From contig NZ_BCMG01000013.1 of NCBI RefSeq assembly GCF_002217945.1, positions 21,095 through 85,094 of the forward strand: DNA of 64,000 bases, given 5' to 3'. The stretch comes from Secundilactobacillus silagei JCM 19001 (GTDB lineage Bacteria; Bacillota; Bacilli; Lactobacillales; Lactobacillaceae). The notes beneath the pieces were generated by a model, which was given only the letters and a program-made list of their open reading frames with translations, was not told the DNA's origin and did not search any database. The position numbers and the translations under genes were made by a program. Positions 10,482 to 19,314 of the stretch are shown in pieces (the stretch's first letter is position 1; each line of letters opens with the position of its first letter).

Positions 10482-11552
10482 TTATTCAAATTTAACGTAC
10501 TGTGCGCGGATGATGCTGTCATCATCCAGCTGGTACCATTTTAATTGATTACTATCCGTGTATTCGCCGGTGATCTGAATTTTTGTGCCATCAGCAATTA
10601 ACTTGATGGCGCGGCCATTAGGCTCAGCGTACACGTGCAAGGAATGGCCAGTAACAAAGTCGATCACTGCTGCATGATTGATGTCCTTAAACACTGCCGG
10701 TTCACGTTTACCGATCTGTTGATTTTCAGGTCGATCAGTTTGAGTGACGTTTTTGCCGTTGATCCACTGCGGACCGCCTAAATTAAACCAGGTTTCACCA
10801 GTCTGGGTGTTGACCCGAATGAAGGCGCGCCAAACTGAATTTTTTGGAAATTCGTAGCGGTAAGGCTGTCCATCGGGCTGATCTAAGATCTGAGTACTGT
10901 CTTTTAGACGGACAAAAATACTGATCCGCTGAACAGCAGTCCAATTATTGCGGCGCAACATCACCACGATAGTTTGGGATGCTTCCGTAAAATGCCCCGT
11001 TAACGGCCGATTAGCTTTAATTAAGTGAAAGCCATCAAGTTCAGTTTTGCTAAAGGCAAAGGGCTGGTTCACGGCCCCGGTTTGAATGACGGGGGAGGCA
11101 AGCATTTCGCGGGTATCGTAGTCGACTGAATACAGGATCACTGGGTGACCCATCTCTTTAGTAAATTGAAGGGTCATGATCCGGTAGGGGCTAGCGAAGT
11201 GGGTGGCAAAGCCAATAATGTGAAACAGTAGATAGTGTTCAATGTGATGGGGGTTAAAGTGAATTCTTTCACCCAGCTGGCCATTGAGCCACTGCGGTTT
11301 TCTCAACGGCTGGTTTTGCTCGTCCAAATAGAGCACCAGCATGACGGCTGATCCGCTCTGTTCTTCAGTAGGGGCATCAGCCATTACAGTGCTGGTGGCA
11401 GCCGGTTTGGCCGTGGCCTTTTGAACAGTCTTGGTCACATCACGTTTGGGTTTTAAGATCGAACTATCGGACAACGTTGAAACGATTCGCCGAGAAGGGG
11501 TTCTGGGTCGATTCTTAGTCATTAATTTTTTTAACCGGTCCCAAAAAGACAT
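10482..11552 (-). CDS. Unknown protein with SH3-like C terminus
   Basis: I chose the ATG at 11552 (356 residues, MSFWDRLKKLMTKN...) because AAGGGGG lies 6 nt upstream; the frame extends 15 codons further without an SD. The N terminus is basic, with no clear signal peptide or hydrophobic segment. A Ser/Thr/Ala-rich linker (about 35-70) follows. Residues about 70-160 have a pattern reminiscent of MucBP-type repeats (an LYLDEQNQPL start and a G-x2-G stretch). The last 55 residues look like a bacterial SH3 domain (GHSLHVYAEPNG ... WYQL). Such domains bind cell wall or mediate contacts, but without an export signal the location is unclear. Monocistronic; function unknown. Confidence 0.7.
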   Translation of the reverse strand: MSFWDRLKKLMTKNRPRTPSRRIVSTLSDSSILKPKRDVTKTVQKATAKPAATSTVMADAPTEEQSGSAVMLVLYLDEQNQPLRKPQWLNGQLGERIHFNPHHIEHYLLFHIIGFATHFASPYRIMTLQFTKEMGHPVILYSVDYDTREMLASPVIQTGAVNQPFAFSKTELDGFHLIKANRPLTGHFTEASQTIVVMLRRNNWTAVQRISIFVRLKDSTQILDQPDGQPYRYEFPKNSVWRAFIRVNTQTGETWFNLGGPQWINGKNVTQTDRPENQQIGKREPAVFKDINHAAVIDFVTGHSLHVYAEPNGRAIKLIADGTKIQITGEYTDSNQLKWYQLDDDSIIRAQYVKFE

Positions 11553-11660
11553 ATGAATCCCCCTTCCAAATGGTTCTTTGTCTCTAGTATACCCCACTTA
11601 CTGGGTATCGGAGAAGTTTTCAGCGAGATATTGCCGACCGGAAAAGAGCGCTGTGAACGC

Positions 11661-11702
11661 AAAAGGGTCTGCACATCAAATGATTGATGTGCAGACCTTT
11701 TT
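11661..11702 (-). terminator. Terminator of clpE
   Basis: A perfect 13-bp stem (11666-11678 with 11685-11697) with A/T tracts on both sides lies just downstream of clpE. Confidence 0.85.
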
Positions 11703-11716
11703 AAAGGCTAGTGACG

Positions 11717-13969
11717 TTACTTCTTGGTATCAGTTTCGTTAGTTGCAGGTGCAGCTGGCGATTCTTCATCAAGGGTAATGTCACCATTTTCAATTTTAGC
11801 AACTAGATTCTTGACGTTGTTGTGCGCCAGATAGAAGTCGGCAATTCGGTCTTCAATCTGTTCTTGAATGACTCGCCGAAGCGGTCGGGCACCCATAGCA
11901 GGATCATAACCCAATTCAACTAACTTAGCTTCCACTGGTTCAGTCACGTGGACGTGCAGGCCTTGGTTGGCGAGCATCACGTTCACATCATCGATCATTA
12001 AGCCAACGATCTTCATCAAGTTCTCTTTGGTAAGGGAATTGAATTCAACGATGTCATCAAACCGGTTCAAGAACTCAGGCTTGAAGTAGTTGGTCAATTG
12101 ATCAAGGACAGAGTGCGTCTTGCCAGCAGCTTCAGCACCGAAACCAACGCTGGCTTCGGCATCACCGGTACCGGCATTTGACGTCATGATGATGATCGTA
12201 TCCTTGAAGGAAACGGTGTGCCCCTGTGAATCGGTCAAACGGCCATCATCCAAGATCTGCAAGAACATATGCATGACATCTGGGTGAGCTTTTTCAACTT
12301 CATCTAAGAGGATCAAACTGTAAGGGTGACGACGAACCTGTTCAGTTAACTGACCAGCTTCTTCGTAACCCACATAGCCAGGCGGTGAACCGATCAGCTT
12401 AGCCACTGAATGCGGCTCCATGTACTCGGACATGTCAAAGCGAATCATGGCCTCCGTTGAGCCAAACAGTTCACGGGCTAATTGCTTAGCCAGTTCCGTT
12501 TTACCAACCCCGGTAGGGCCGACAAACAGGAACGAACCGATTGGACGGCCAGTCCCGTTAAGGCCGATCCGGTTACGACGGATAGCCCGTGCAACTTTAT
12601 CTACAGCGTTATCTTGACCGATCACGTGAGTCTTCAATGAATCACTCAGATCACGTAGCTGCTGTTGTTCCTTGTTTTGCAGTTCGCCAACTGGAATACC
12701 TGTCTTTTCTTCGACGATCTTTTGCATATCTTCCTCAGTGACCTGGGGTTCATCGTCGGCAGAAGGGGCAGTCGTTTGTGACTTTTTAGCTTCTTCCAGT
12801 TTAGTGACTTGGTCACGGTAATAGGCGGCTTTTTCGTAATCTTCCTGCTTCAAAGCAGCTTGTTTTTGATCTTCAGCCGTCTTGACTTTTTCGTCAATCG
12901 TCTTGGGATCAACCACGTTAATGGTCAAGTTCTTCTTAGAACCTGATTCATCAAGTAAATCAATGGCCTTATCAGGAAGATAACGGTCTTGAATGTAACG
13001 GTCAGATAATTTGACCGCTGATTCCAGTGCGGCGTCCGTATAGTGAACGTGGTGGTAATCCTCATACTTCTTTTGGATGCCCTTTAAGATCTTAACGGCT
13101 TCCTCCGGAGTTGGTTCGTCCACGGTAACGGGCTGGAGACGACGGGCCAGTGCTTGGTCCTTTTCAATATCTCGGTATTCATTTAAAGTCGTTGCACCGA
13201 CCAACTGGAACTCGCCACGCGCAAGTGCTGGTTTCAAAACGTTGCCGGCGTCCATACCGCCTTCAGCGTTCCCGGCACCCACGATTTCGTGAATTTCATC
13301 AATAAACAAGATGATGTTAGGGTTATCAGTAACTTCCTTCATTAACTGCTGCATCCGTTGTTCAAACTGACCACGGATACCAGTGCCTTGAACGAGGGAA
13401 ACCACGTCAAAACGAATGATCTTTTTATTCAATAGTTTCTGCGGAACATCACCAGAGACGATCTTTTGAGCCAAACCTTCAACCACCGCCGTTTTACCAA
13501 CACCGGCTTCACCGATTAAAACGGGGTTGTTCTTAGTCCGTCGGTTCAAAATTTCGATGACTCTAGAAATTTCCCGGTCACGGCCAATGACTGGATCGAT
13601 CTTGCCCTGACTTGCAAGTTCAGTCAGATCGATACCGTATTGGCCTAATAGACCACCATTACCGTTGCCGTTTTGGCGGCCGCCGTTATTCGGACCGCTT
13701 GGCTGGGTAGGTGGGACTTGTTGTTGATAGCCCTGTGGATTACCATTTTGGTTGCCACCTTGCATGGCGCGGAAAATATCGTCTAGGTTACCAAAGCCAA
13801 ATGGATCTTGTGCCATTTGTGCACCTCCATTTCCAGGATTAGAGTTATTCTGCTGATTTTTTAGAAGTTGATAGCAATTTTGACAAAGGTCAACTTGCTG
13901 CCTTTGACCATTTACGTTCAGGTACAAATGAATCGTCGCTTCACGTTGATGACAATTCTGACACAGCAT
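11717..13969 (-). CDS. clpE: ATP-dependent Clp protease ATP-binding subunit ClpE
   Basis: ClpE is an AAA+ unfoldase that feeds ClpP and helps clear stress-damaged proteins. The diagnostic N-terminal zinc finger is intact (Cys3, Cys6, Cys29, Cys32). A Gln/Asn/Gly-rich linker (about 40-106) follows, then AAA module 1 with GEAGVGKT (153-160), a UVR-type coiled segment near 375-395, and AAA module 2 with GPTGVGKT near 480. At 750 residues it has normal ClpE length. It is transcribed alone. Upstream lie a sigma-A promoter overlapped downstream by a CtsR box, and a CIRCE element further up, so heat-shock control by both CtsR and HrcA is indicated. Confidence 0.96.
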   Translation of the reverse strand: MLCQNCHQREATIHLYLNVNGQRQQVDLCQNCYQLLKNQQNNSNPGNGGAQMAQDPFGFGNLDDIFRAMQGGNQNGNPQGYQQQVPPTQPSGPNNGGRQNGNGNGGLLGQYGIDLTELASQGKIDPVIGRDREISRVIEILNRRTKNNPVLIGEAGVGKTAVVEGLAQKIVSGDVPQKLLNKKIIRFDVVSLVQGTGIRGQFEQRMQQLMKEVTDNPNIILFIDEIHEIVGAGNAEGGMDAGNVLKPALARGEFQLVGATTLNEYRDIEKDQALARRLQPVTVDEPTPEEAVKILKGIQKKYEDYHHVHYTDAALESAVKLSDRYIQDRYLPDKAIDLLDESGSKKNLTINVVDPKTIDEKVKTAEDQKQAALKQEDYEKAAYYRDQVTKLEEAKKSQTTAPSADDEPQVTEEDMQKIVEEKTGIPVGELQNKEQQQLRDLSDSLKTHVIGQDNAVDKVARAIRRNRIGLNGTGRPIGSFLFVGPTGVGKTELAKQLARELFGSTEAMIRFDMSEYMEPHSVAKLIGSPPGYVGYEEAGQLTEQVRRHPYSLILLDEVEKAHPDVMHMFLQILDDGRLTDSQGHTVSFKDTIIIMTSNAGTGDAEASVGFGAEAAGKTHSVLDQLTNYFKPEFLNRFDDIVEFNSLTKENLMKIVGLMIDDVNVMLANQGLHVHVTEPVEAKLVELGYDPAMGARPLRRVIQEQIEDRIADFYLAHNNVKNLVAKIENGDITLDEESPAAPATNETDTKK

Positions 13970-14018
13970 ATCTCGACTCCTCTCTTATTAAGTAGTCATG
14001 CCAATAACTGATCAAATG

Positions 14019-14035
14019 TCTGACCAATCTTGACC
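14019..14035 (-). promoter_or_regulatory. CtsR operator upstream of clpE
   Basis: On the minus strand GGTCAAGATTGGTCAGA matches the CtsR direct heptad repeat (RGTCAAANANRGTCAAA) at about 14 of 17 positions. It begins 9 bp downstream of the -10 box, over the likely transcription start, the normal repressor position. Confidence 0.8.
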
Positions 14036-14044
14036 ATTGACCCT

Positions 14045-14072
14045 ATTATACAATACCCAAGTGTTTTCGCAA
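14045..14072 (-). promoter_or_regulatory. Main promoter of clpE
   Basis: Minus strand TTGCGA (14072-14067), 16-bp spacer, perfect TATAAT (14050-14045). Confidence 0.7.
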
Positions 14073-14100
14073 GTAGTTTGCTCGCACTTTAGGGGTAAAA

Positions 14101-14127
14101 TTAGCACGAAGGCTATACGAGTGCTAA
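14101..14127. promoter_or_regulatory. CIRCE element (HrcA operator)
   Basis: The sequence is TTAGCACGA, nine bases, then GAGTGCTAA: a near-perfect CIRCE (TTAGCACTC-N9-GAGTGCTAA) with two changes in the left arm. It lies about 29 bp upstream of the clpE -35. A second minus-strand promoter, TTGCAA (14166-14161), 17 bp, TAAAAC (14143-14138), would place a start directly before CIRCE. The rightward promoter at 14236 is over 100 bp away and is a less likely target. Confidence 0.8.
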
Positions 14128-14235
14128 CTCAATTTATGTTTTACTGCATTTTGGCAAATCTTGCAAGCAGTTTGATTGGATAATCGGTTTTTCAGCCGAA
14201 TCAGCTGGAAATAAGCCACTTTTTAAGTTGTGTCC

Positions 14236-14264
14236 TTACTTTAAGTTATCAGTTATGGTACAAT
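14236..14264 (+). promoter_or_regulatory. Promoter of the small gene at 14305
   Basis: TTACTT, 17-bp spacer, TACAAT with the extended -10 TGG just before it. Confidence 0.6.
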
Positions 14265-14304
14265 GTAACGAACTAAAAATTTCGGTGCTGTGGAGGTGAC
14301 AGGT

Positions 14305-14496
14305 TTGGCTGAAGACTATGCCAATTTGATGGCACGGCTCAAATCAGGTGATTTAGATGAATTTACTGTTGAACCAGCTGATTTCATGGCCTTTCAGACA
14401 GCTTATATGCAGTTTGAGTCCCGTAAGCGAATCGTGGGGCAAGCTGAGAAGAACGGTAAAATTATTTATCACTATGATCACGACCAAACACAGTAA
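14305..14496 (+). CDS. Small conserved-looking protein, unknown function
   Basis: A 63-residue acidic/amphipathic protein (MAEDYANLMARLK...) starting with TTG at 14305, placed by GGAGGTGA (14292-14299) directly upstream. The in-frame GTG at 14290 overlaps that SD and is rejected. There is no membrane segment and I recognise no domain. It lies between clpE and ptsH with its own promoter. A strong SD, a good promoter and sensible codon use argue that it is real. Confidence 0.7.
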   Translation: MAEDYANLMARLKSGDLDEFTVEPADFMAFQTAYMQFESRKRIVGQAEKNGKIIYHYDHDQTQ

Positions 14497-14588
14497 ATAA
14501 ACGATGTAAGCGGTTGATTTTTTCCGTCAACAGCTTGTATTTTGTTTAATAAATTGATATTCTTAGGATAAAGGTGTTTTTCTATTTA

Positions 14589-14613
14589 TTTCATAAAAGC
14601 CGTTCTTATGAAA
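14589..14613. repeat. Inverted repeat upstream of ptsH
   Basis: Perfect 8-bp arms TTTCATAA (14589-14596) and TTATGAAA (14606-14613) with a 9-bp spacer, about 55 bp before the ptsH start and not followed by a T run. It could be an operator; the rest of the 172-bp gap is AT-rich without a clear promoter. Confidence 0.4.
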
Positions 14614-14668
14614 CTAATGAAAAAGTAGCCCAATTTGTTTTTTAGCTGATAAAGGAGATTGATATATT

Positions 14669-14935
14669 ATGGAAAAACGCAACTTTCGGATTACTGCAGA
14701 AGCTGGTATTCATGCGCGTCCTGCAACCTTGTTAGTACAAGCAGCCAGCAAGTTTAACTCAGACATCAACTTGGAGTATGATGGCAAGTCCATCAACTTG
14801 AAGTCAATCATGGGTGTCATGTCATTAGGTGTTGGTCAAAACACCCAGGTTACCATCTCTGCTGATGGCGACGACGAGACTGAAGCCATGGATGAAATTG
14901 CCAAGACGATGAAGGCAGAAGGCCTCTCTAACTAA
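14669..14935 (+). CDS. ptsH: Phosphocarrier protein HPr
   Basis: HPr relays phosphate from enzyme I to sugar-specific PTS enzymes through His15 and, when phosphorylated on Ser46 by HPr kinase, acts as CcpA corepressor. Both sites are intact: GIHARPA with His15, and [10 protein letters not shown] with Ser46; 88 residues is full length. AAAGGAG lies before the ATG. Unusually, ptsI does not follow: a strong terminator comes 66 bp later and then a glycosyltransferase cluster. So here HPr is monocistronic and may serve mainly in regulation, if enzyme I is missing or encoded elsewhere. Confidence 0.97.
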   Translation: MEKRNFRITAEAGIHARPATLLVQAASKFNSDINLEYDGKSINLKSIMGVMSLGVGQNTQVTISADGDDETEAMDEIAKTMKAEGLSN

Positions 14936-15000
14936 TAACAACCAATAGTAAGGTAATGATTACCATTGATAATCAGCGTTAACTAAAAGTTGGTTTGATA

Positions 15001-15045
15001 AAAGGGTTCCCCAGAAAAGTGTTGCTTTCTGGGGAACCTTTTTTT
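15001..15045 (+). terminator. Terminator of ptsH
   Basis: A stem of about 12-14 bp around GGTTCCCCAGAAA / TTTCTGGGGAACC ending in seven Ts. Confidence 0.9.
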
Positions 15046-15160
15046 AAATTTAAGAAAAAGCAAAGGTGCTTGCACCTCTAAGCGTGATAAACTATTGTTA
15101 GTAGGTTAAATAACTTATACAGACTGACAAATTTACGTCGTCAGAACAAATTTTCTATTC

Positions 15161-15189
15161 TTGCATTACACACACCTAACCAATATAAT
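15161..15189 (+). promoter_or_regulatory. Promoter of the glycolipid synthesis cluster
   Basis: TTGCAT, exactly 17 bp, perfect TATAAT, 48 bp before the GTG start at 15237. The rest of the 301-bp gap after ptsH holds the ptsH terminator and a short AGGTGC/GCACCT hairpin at 15065-15078. Confidence 0.75.
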
Positions 15190-15236
15190 TATTAACAATA
15201 ATAAGCAGACAGGATTAAAGAGATGGGGGGATTGTC

Positions 15237-16415
15237 GTGAACATTGGTTTATTTACTGACACATACTTCCCTCAAGTGAGTGGTGTGGCGACTTCCATTA
15301 AAACACTGCGTCATGAGTTGGAAAAACAGGGTCATCAGGTGTATATCTTTACGACGACTGATCCGCACGTTGAAAAAGACGTTTATGAACGTAATATTTT
15401 TCGCTTTCCAAGCGTGCCATTTGTGTCATTTACTGATCGGCGAATTGCCTTTCGGGGCCTTTTGCATGCCTATCAGTTAGCCAAGGAGTTAAATCTGGAT
15501 ATTGTTCATACGCAGACTGAATTTTCAATGGGCTTAATCGGTAAGTTTGTTGCCCGCGCGATGAAGATCCCGTGTATCCATACTTATCACACGATGTACG
15601 AAGATTATCTCCACTACGTTGCGAACGGCAAAATTTTAAAACCAGTTCACGTCAAACAGATGACCCTGGCTTTTTGCAGTCACCTGGACGGCGTTGTTGC
15701 CCCCAGCGAACGGGTGATCGATACCTTGCAGGGATACGGTGTTAAAGCACCGATTCGCGTCATCCCCACTGGTATTGATCTGGAACAGTATGAGCCAGAT
15801 GAAGCCGAATTAAACGTTCGTGAAAAGTATCATATTCCGGCAGACGCACCCATGATGCTGTCTTTAAGTCGGGTCGCGTATGAAAAAAATATCAAAGAAG
15901 TTATTGATGGGTTTGCAACGCTTTTAAAAAAGCTGCCCAACGCGTATCTCATGATCGTCGGTGATGGTCCTGCCAAGGAAACGCTGGAGCAACAAGCGCA
16001 TGATCTCAACCTTGATGAACAGGTGATTTTTACTGGCGAGATCAATAATAATGAAGTTGCCGCGTTTTATCACGCGACGAATTTATTTGTGTCAGCTTCC
16101 GATTCGGAATCGCAAGGACTGACCTATATTGAAGCGCTGGCCTCGGATAAAAAGATCGTGGTTAAATCCAGTCCCTATACGGATGACCTGCTGCAAAATG
16201 CGGAATTAGGGGCGACATTTAAAACGCAAGCTGAAATGGTTGAGAAGATGATTTATTACCTCAAACATGATAAAATCGGTGATCATACCGGCTTGAATCA
16301 GACCTTAAAAGAGGTTTCAAGTGAAACGTTCGGTGAGAAGATCGTTGATTTCTATCATGATACGCAACTTAACTATGAGGAAAATCATGAGCGTTCAGCG
16401 GATATTGGTAATTAA
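15237..16415 (+). CDS. lafA: GT4 glycosyltransferase, diacylglycerol glucosyltransferase type
   Basis: Probably transfers glucose from UDP-glucose to diacylglycerol, giving the first sugar of the membrane glycolipid that anchors lipoteichoic acid. Seen: the GT4 N-terminal GLFTDTYFPQVSGVATS, the central HTQTEFSMG and HTYHTMYEDY segments, and the C-terminal nucleotide-sugar site with SLSRVAYEKNIKEV and an SDSESQGLTYIEALAS loop with the EX7E pattern. The start is GTG after GATGGGGGG. Length (392) and the pairing with a second GT4 gene 21 bp downstream match the LafA/LafB (AlgrGlcDAG synthase) arrangement. Substrate is inferred from the family and the cluster. Confidence 0.85.
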   Translation: MNIGLFTDTYFPQVSGVATSIKTLRHELEKQGHQVYIFTTTDPHVEKDVYERNIFRFPSVPFVSFTDRRIAFRGLLHAYQLAKELNLDIVHTQTEFSMGLIGKFVARAMKIPCIHTYHTMYEDYLHYVANGKILKPVHVKQMTLAFCSHLDGVVAPSERVIDTLQGYGVKAPIRVIPTGIDLEQYEPDEAELNVREKYHIPADAPMMLSLSRVAYEKNIKEVIDGFATLLKKLPNAYLMIVGDGPAKETLEQQAHDLNLDEQVIFTGEINNNEVAAFYHATNLFVSASDSESQGLTYIEALASDKKIVVKSSPYTDDLLQNAELGATFKTQAEMVEKMIYYLKHDKIGDHTGLNQTLKEVSSETFGEKIVDFYHDTQLNYEENHERSADIGN

Positions 16416-16436
16416 TTTTTAGGAAACGGAGCAAGT

Positions 16437-17456
16437 ATGTTAAAAATCACAATGTTTTCGGCCGCAGATTCAGTGAAGGGGCAGGGTGTCGGCAGTGTCT
16501 ATATGGAACTGGTTCGACTGCTCAAGACCCGTGAATCAGACCAGATTTCACTTCAAATCAATCAGTACGGTCGCAGTGACATTAGCCATTATCATACGGT
16601 TAACTTTCCGTTCTACCTGTCGACGTTTATGCCGGGAAGGGGACGGAAGATCGGCTTTGTTCATTTCCTGCCGGAAACCCTTGAAGGCAGCCTTAAGCTA
16701 CCGAAAATTGCGAAAGCCATTTTTTATCGTTACGTGATTGCTTTTTATAAGCGGATGGACCAGTTAGTAGTGGTCAATCCGTCCTTTATTCCCAAGCTAG
16801 AAGCCTATGGGATCAGTAAGGACAAGATCACTTACATTCCGAACTTTGTGAGTGCGGAGATGTTTCATCCTGCATCTGACGATCAAAAAATGACTTTGCG
16901 GGAACAGTATCATTACCCTAAGAAGTTTACAATTTTAGGTTCTGGTCAGGTGCAAGTCCGCAAAGGGGTTTTTGACTTTATTGAATTAGCGAAACGGCAT
17001 CCAGAAATGCAGTTTATCTGGACCGGCGGCTTTTCATTCGGCCGGATCACTGATGGTTACGAAAAATTGAAGCAGGTGGTAGATAATCCACCAGCTAATC
17101 TGAGCTTTCCGGGGATCATTGATCGGGATAAATTAGTCGATTACTATAACATGGCCGATTTATTTTTGCTGCCGTCATATAATGAGCTGTTTCCAATGTC
17201 TGTCCTAGAAGCGTTCAGTACCCATACGCCAGTTCTGCTACGTGATTTGGATCTCTATCACGCCATTATTAAGGGCGACTATGCGGCTGCTAAAGACGTT
17301 GATGAGATGGACCAGATTATTTCTGACCTCAGTTCAGATCCAATGGCGCTGACGGCACTTAAACAAAAGGCAAAACAAGCTGCAGACTATTACTCAGAGG
17401 AACGTTTGGCCAAAATTTGGCTGCAATTCTACACTGAACAGGCAAGAAGAGGATAA
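16437..17456 (+). CDS. lafB: GT4 glycosyltransferase, second glycolipid sugar transferase
   Basis: A 339-residue GT4 protein in the position of LafB, which adds the second hexose to glucosyl-diacylglycerol. Seen: a Rossmann-like N half, GSGQVQVRKGVFDFIELA near the nucleotide-binding strand, and LFLLPSYNELFPMSVLEAF carrying the EX7E sugar-nucleotide loop. AGGAAACGGAG precedes the ATG. It lies 21 bp after the first transferase and 3 bp before the flippase-like gene, so one operon. Which sugar it transfers cannot be read from the sequence. Confidence 0.82.
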   Translation: MLKITMFSAADSVKGQGVGSVYMELVRLLKTRESDQISLQINQYGRSDISHYHTVNFPFYLSTFMPGRGRKIGFVHFLPETLEGSLKLPKIAKAIFYRYVIAFYKRMDQLVVVNPSFIPKLEAYGISKDKITYIPNFVSAEMFHPASDDQKMTLREQYHYPKKFTILGSGQVQVRKGVFDFIELAKRHPEMQFIWTGGFSFGRITDGYEKLKQVVDNPPANLSFPGIIDRDKLVDYYNMADLFLLPSYNELFPMSVLEAFSTHTPVLLRDLDLYHAIIKGDYAAAKDVDEMDQIISDLSSDPMALTALKQKAKQAADYYSEERLAKIWLQFYTEQARRG

Positions 17457-17459
17457 AGT

Positions 17460-18494
17460 ATGTCGAGACGAAATAAAATTGCATTGTTCCTCATTATCCT
17501 ATTGGGAGTTTCCATCTTTGGCTATTCTTTACGGGATATCAAATTCAACATTTTAATTCGCGACTTTACGACCATTCATCAAGGCTGGCTGTGGGTGGCG
17601 ATTATCTGTATGCTGCTTTACTTCTTACTCGAAGGATTAGTGGTTAAGATTTTTGTGGACGCCAGGTTAGGGCACTATTCTTTTAAGAGCGCCCTGCGAA
17701 TTCCCCTCATTGAACAGTTGTTTAACGGCATCACGCCGTTTTCATCTGGCGGCCAGCCGGCGCAATTGATCGCCATGCTTCAAAGCGGCATTGATGGCGG
17801 CCGGGCGAGTTCGATCCTGCTGATGAAGTTTATCGTCTATCAGGCGATGATCGTGATCAACTTTTTAATCGCTTTGATCATCGGTTTTCATTACATGGTC
17901 AGTAAGATGAGCTACCTCTCTTTATTTGTGGTGTTCGGGTTTGTGATTCACTTTACGGTGATCATCGGGTTGTTCTTAGTGATGTTTTGGCCGCAGTTCA
18001 CCAAACGGGCAATGCGTCTGGTGATGATTCCAGTACGCTGGTTTACTAAGGCTGACCGGGTCAATGACTGGATCGTGCGTCTGGATACGAAGATCGATTT
18101 ATTTTATCAGGAAAGTGTTCAGCTGATCGGTCAATGGAAACTACTGTTAAAAGTGATCGTGATCACCTTCTTCCAGTTAATGTGTTATTACCTGGTGCCT
18201 TACTTCATCATGCTCTCACTGGGCTATACCCACGCCAATATCGTCATGATCACCTGCCTGCACGTTTTGATCGTGATGGTGATTTCGATTTTTCCCATTC
18301 CTGGTGGGTCTGGCGGTGCCGAATATGCGTTTACGGTCCTGTTTAGCAGCTACATTACCAATTCTAGCAAGCTCGTGCTGGCCATGTTACTCTGGCGGCT
18401 GCTGACTTACTACTTGGGAATCTTGGCCGGTATGTTAGCACTGACAGTTAAACCGGATAAGATCAAGCTGAAATCTGAAATTGAAATTAAATGA
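17460..18494 (+). CDS. Flippase-like integral membrane protein (LPG synthase TM-domain family)
   Basis: A 344-residue protein with about eight hydrophobic segments and the PFSSGGQPAQ and PIPGGSGGAEYAF signatures of the UPF0104/YbhN-like family, related to the membrane half of MprF. It lacks the cytoplasmic aminoacyl-transfer domain, so it is not a lysyl-PG synthase. Directly after the two glycosyltransferases (3-bp gap), it may move or support the glycolipid across the membrane; this is inference from context. A terminator follows. Confidence 0.85.
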   Translation: MSRRNKIALFLIILLGVSIFGYSLRDIKFNILIRDFTTIHQGWLWVAIICMLLYFLLEGLVVKIFVDARLGHYSFKSALRIPLIEQLFNGITPFSSGGQPAQLIAMLQSGIDGGRASSILLMKFIVYQAMIVINFLIALIIGFHYMVSKMSYLSLFVVFGFVIHFTVIIGLFLVMFWPQFTKRAMRLVMIPVRWFTKADRVNDWIVRLDTKIDLFYQESVQLIGQWKLLLKVIVITFFQLMCYYLVPYFIMLSLGYTHANIVMITCLHVLIVMVISIFPIPGGSGGAEYAFTVLFSSYITNSSKLVLAMLLWRLLTYYLGILAGMLALTVKPDKIKLKSEIEIK

Positions 18495-18504
18495 TTGTTA
18501 AAAA

Positions 18505-18551
18505 AGTAGCCTGATCATCAGTCAAACGTTGACTGGTAATCAGGTTGTTTC
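18505..18551 (+). terminator. Terminator of the glycolipid cluster
   Basis: Arms 18509-18524 and 18529-18544 pair almost fully around a short loop, then a T-rich stretch. Confidence 0.75.
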
Positions 18552-18599
18552 GTTTCATTTAGGCTGTTTATAAACGTTGAATTACGTGCTTTGAGCGCC

Positions 18600-18629
18600 T
18601 TGCCTGTCGGCTGTCATTCATGTTACAAT
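18600..18629 (+). promoter_or_regulatory. Promoter of ruvA-ruvB-queA
   Basis: TTGCCT, 18-bp spacer, TACAAT, 53 bp before ruvA. I see no clear LexA/DinR box next to it. Confidence 0.5.
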
Positions 18630-18682
18630 CTCATAAGCAAACATACGTTTACTTAAATTAAAGAACTGGGGCTAGTATAAAA

Positions 18683-19282
18683 ATGTATCAGTATTTAAAT
18701 GGTAAGATCGTTGACATTCAACCGGCTTACGTTGTGCTCGACGTGAACGGCGTGGGCTATCTGATTCGGGTGGCCAACCCCTTTCAGTTTGAAGTCGGCG
18801 ATGACCTCATTAAAATTTACATTCATCAAACCATTAGTGATACGGCTCAAACGCTATATGGGTTCAGTTCATTGAAGGAAAAGCAGCTCTTTGAAAAACT
18901 GCTTGCGGTGTCCGGAATCGGTGCTAAGAGCGCGTTAGCCATTTTAGCTAATGGCGATCAGCAGGCCATTGTGGACGCCATCGGCCAAGATAACGTTACT
19001 TACTTGACTAAGTTTCCGGGAATTGGTAAAAAGACTGCTCAGCAGATCGTGCTGGATCTCAAAGATAAGTTGGACGATTTTTCAGCTAACAGTCTCTTTG
19101 AGCAAAAGAGTTCGGCAGTTTCACCAGCTGATAACGCAGCCCTAGCTGATGCCTTAGAAGCATTAACGGCGTTGGGGTATAAGGACCGGGATATTAAACG
19201 GGTTGAGAAAGCCCTGCAAAAAGAACCTGAACAGACGACGGATACTTATTTAAGTATGGCTTTAAAATTATTGACCAAGTAA
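18683..19282 (+). CDS. ruvA: Holliday junction branch migration protein RuvA
   Basis: RuvA tetramers bind four-way junctions and load RuvB. The OB-fold N terminus (about 1-62), two helix-hairpin-helix motifs (VSGIGAKSALAIL near 75 and FPGIGKKTAQQIV near 110) and the flexible C-terminal RuvB-contacting domain (about 150-199) are all present; 199 residues is normal. GGGGC at 18667-18671 is the SD. The gene is 32 bp upstream of ruvB. Confidence 0.97.
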   Translation: MYQYLNGKIVDIQPAYVVLDVNGVGYLIRVANPFQFEVGDDLIKIYIHQTISDTAQTLYGFSSLKEKQLFEKLLAVSGIGAKSALAILANGDQQAIVDAIGQDNVTYLTKFPGIGKKTAQQIVLDLKDKLDDFSANSLFEQKSSAVSPADNAALADALEALTALGYKDRDIKRVEKALQKEPEQTTDTYLSMALKLLTK

Positions 19283-19314
19283 ATTAAGCAAAATGTTTCA
19301 AAGGAGGCGAGCAG

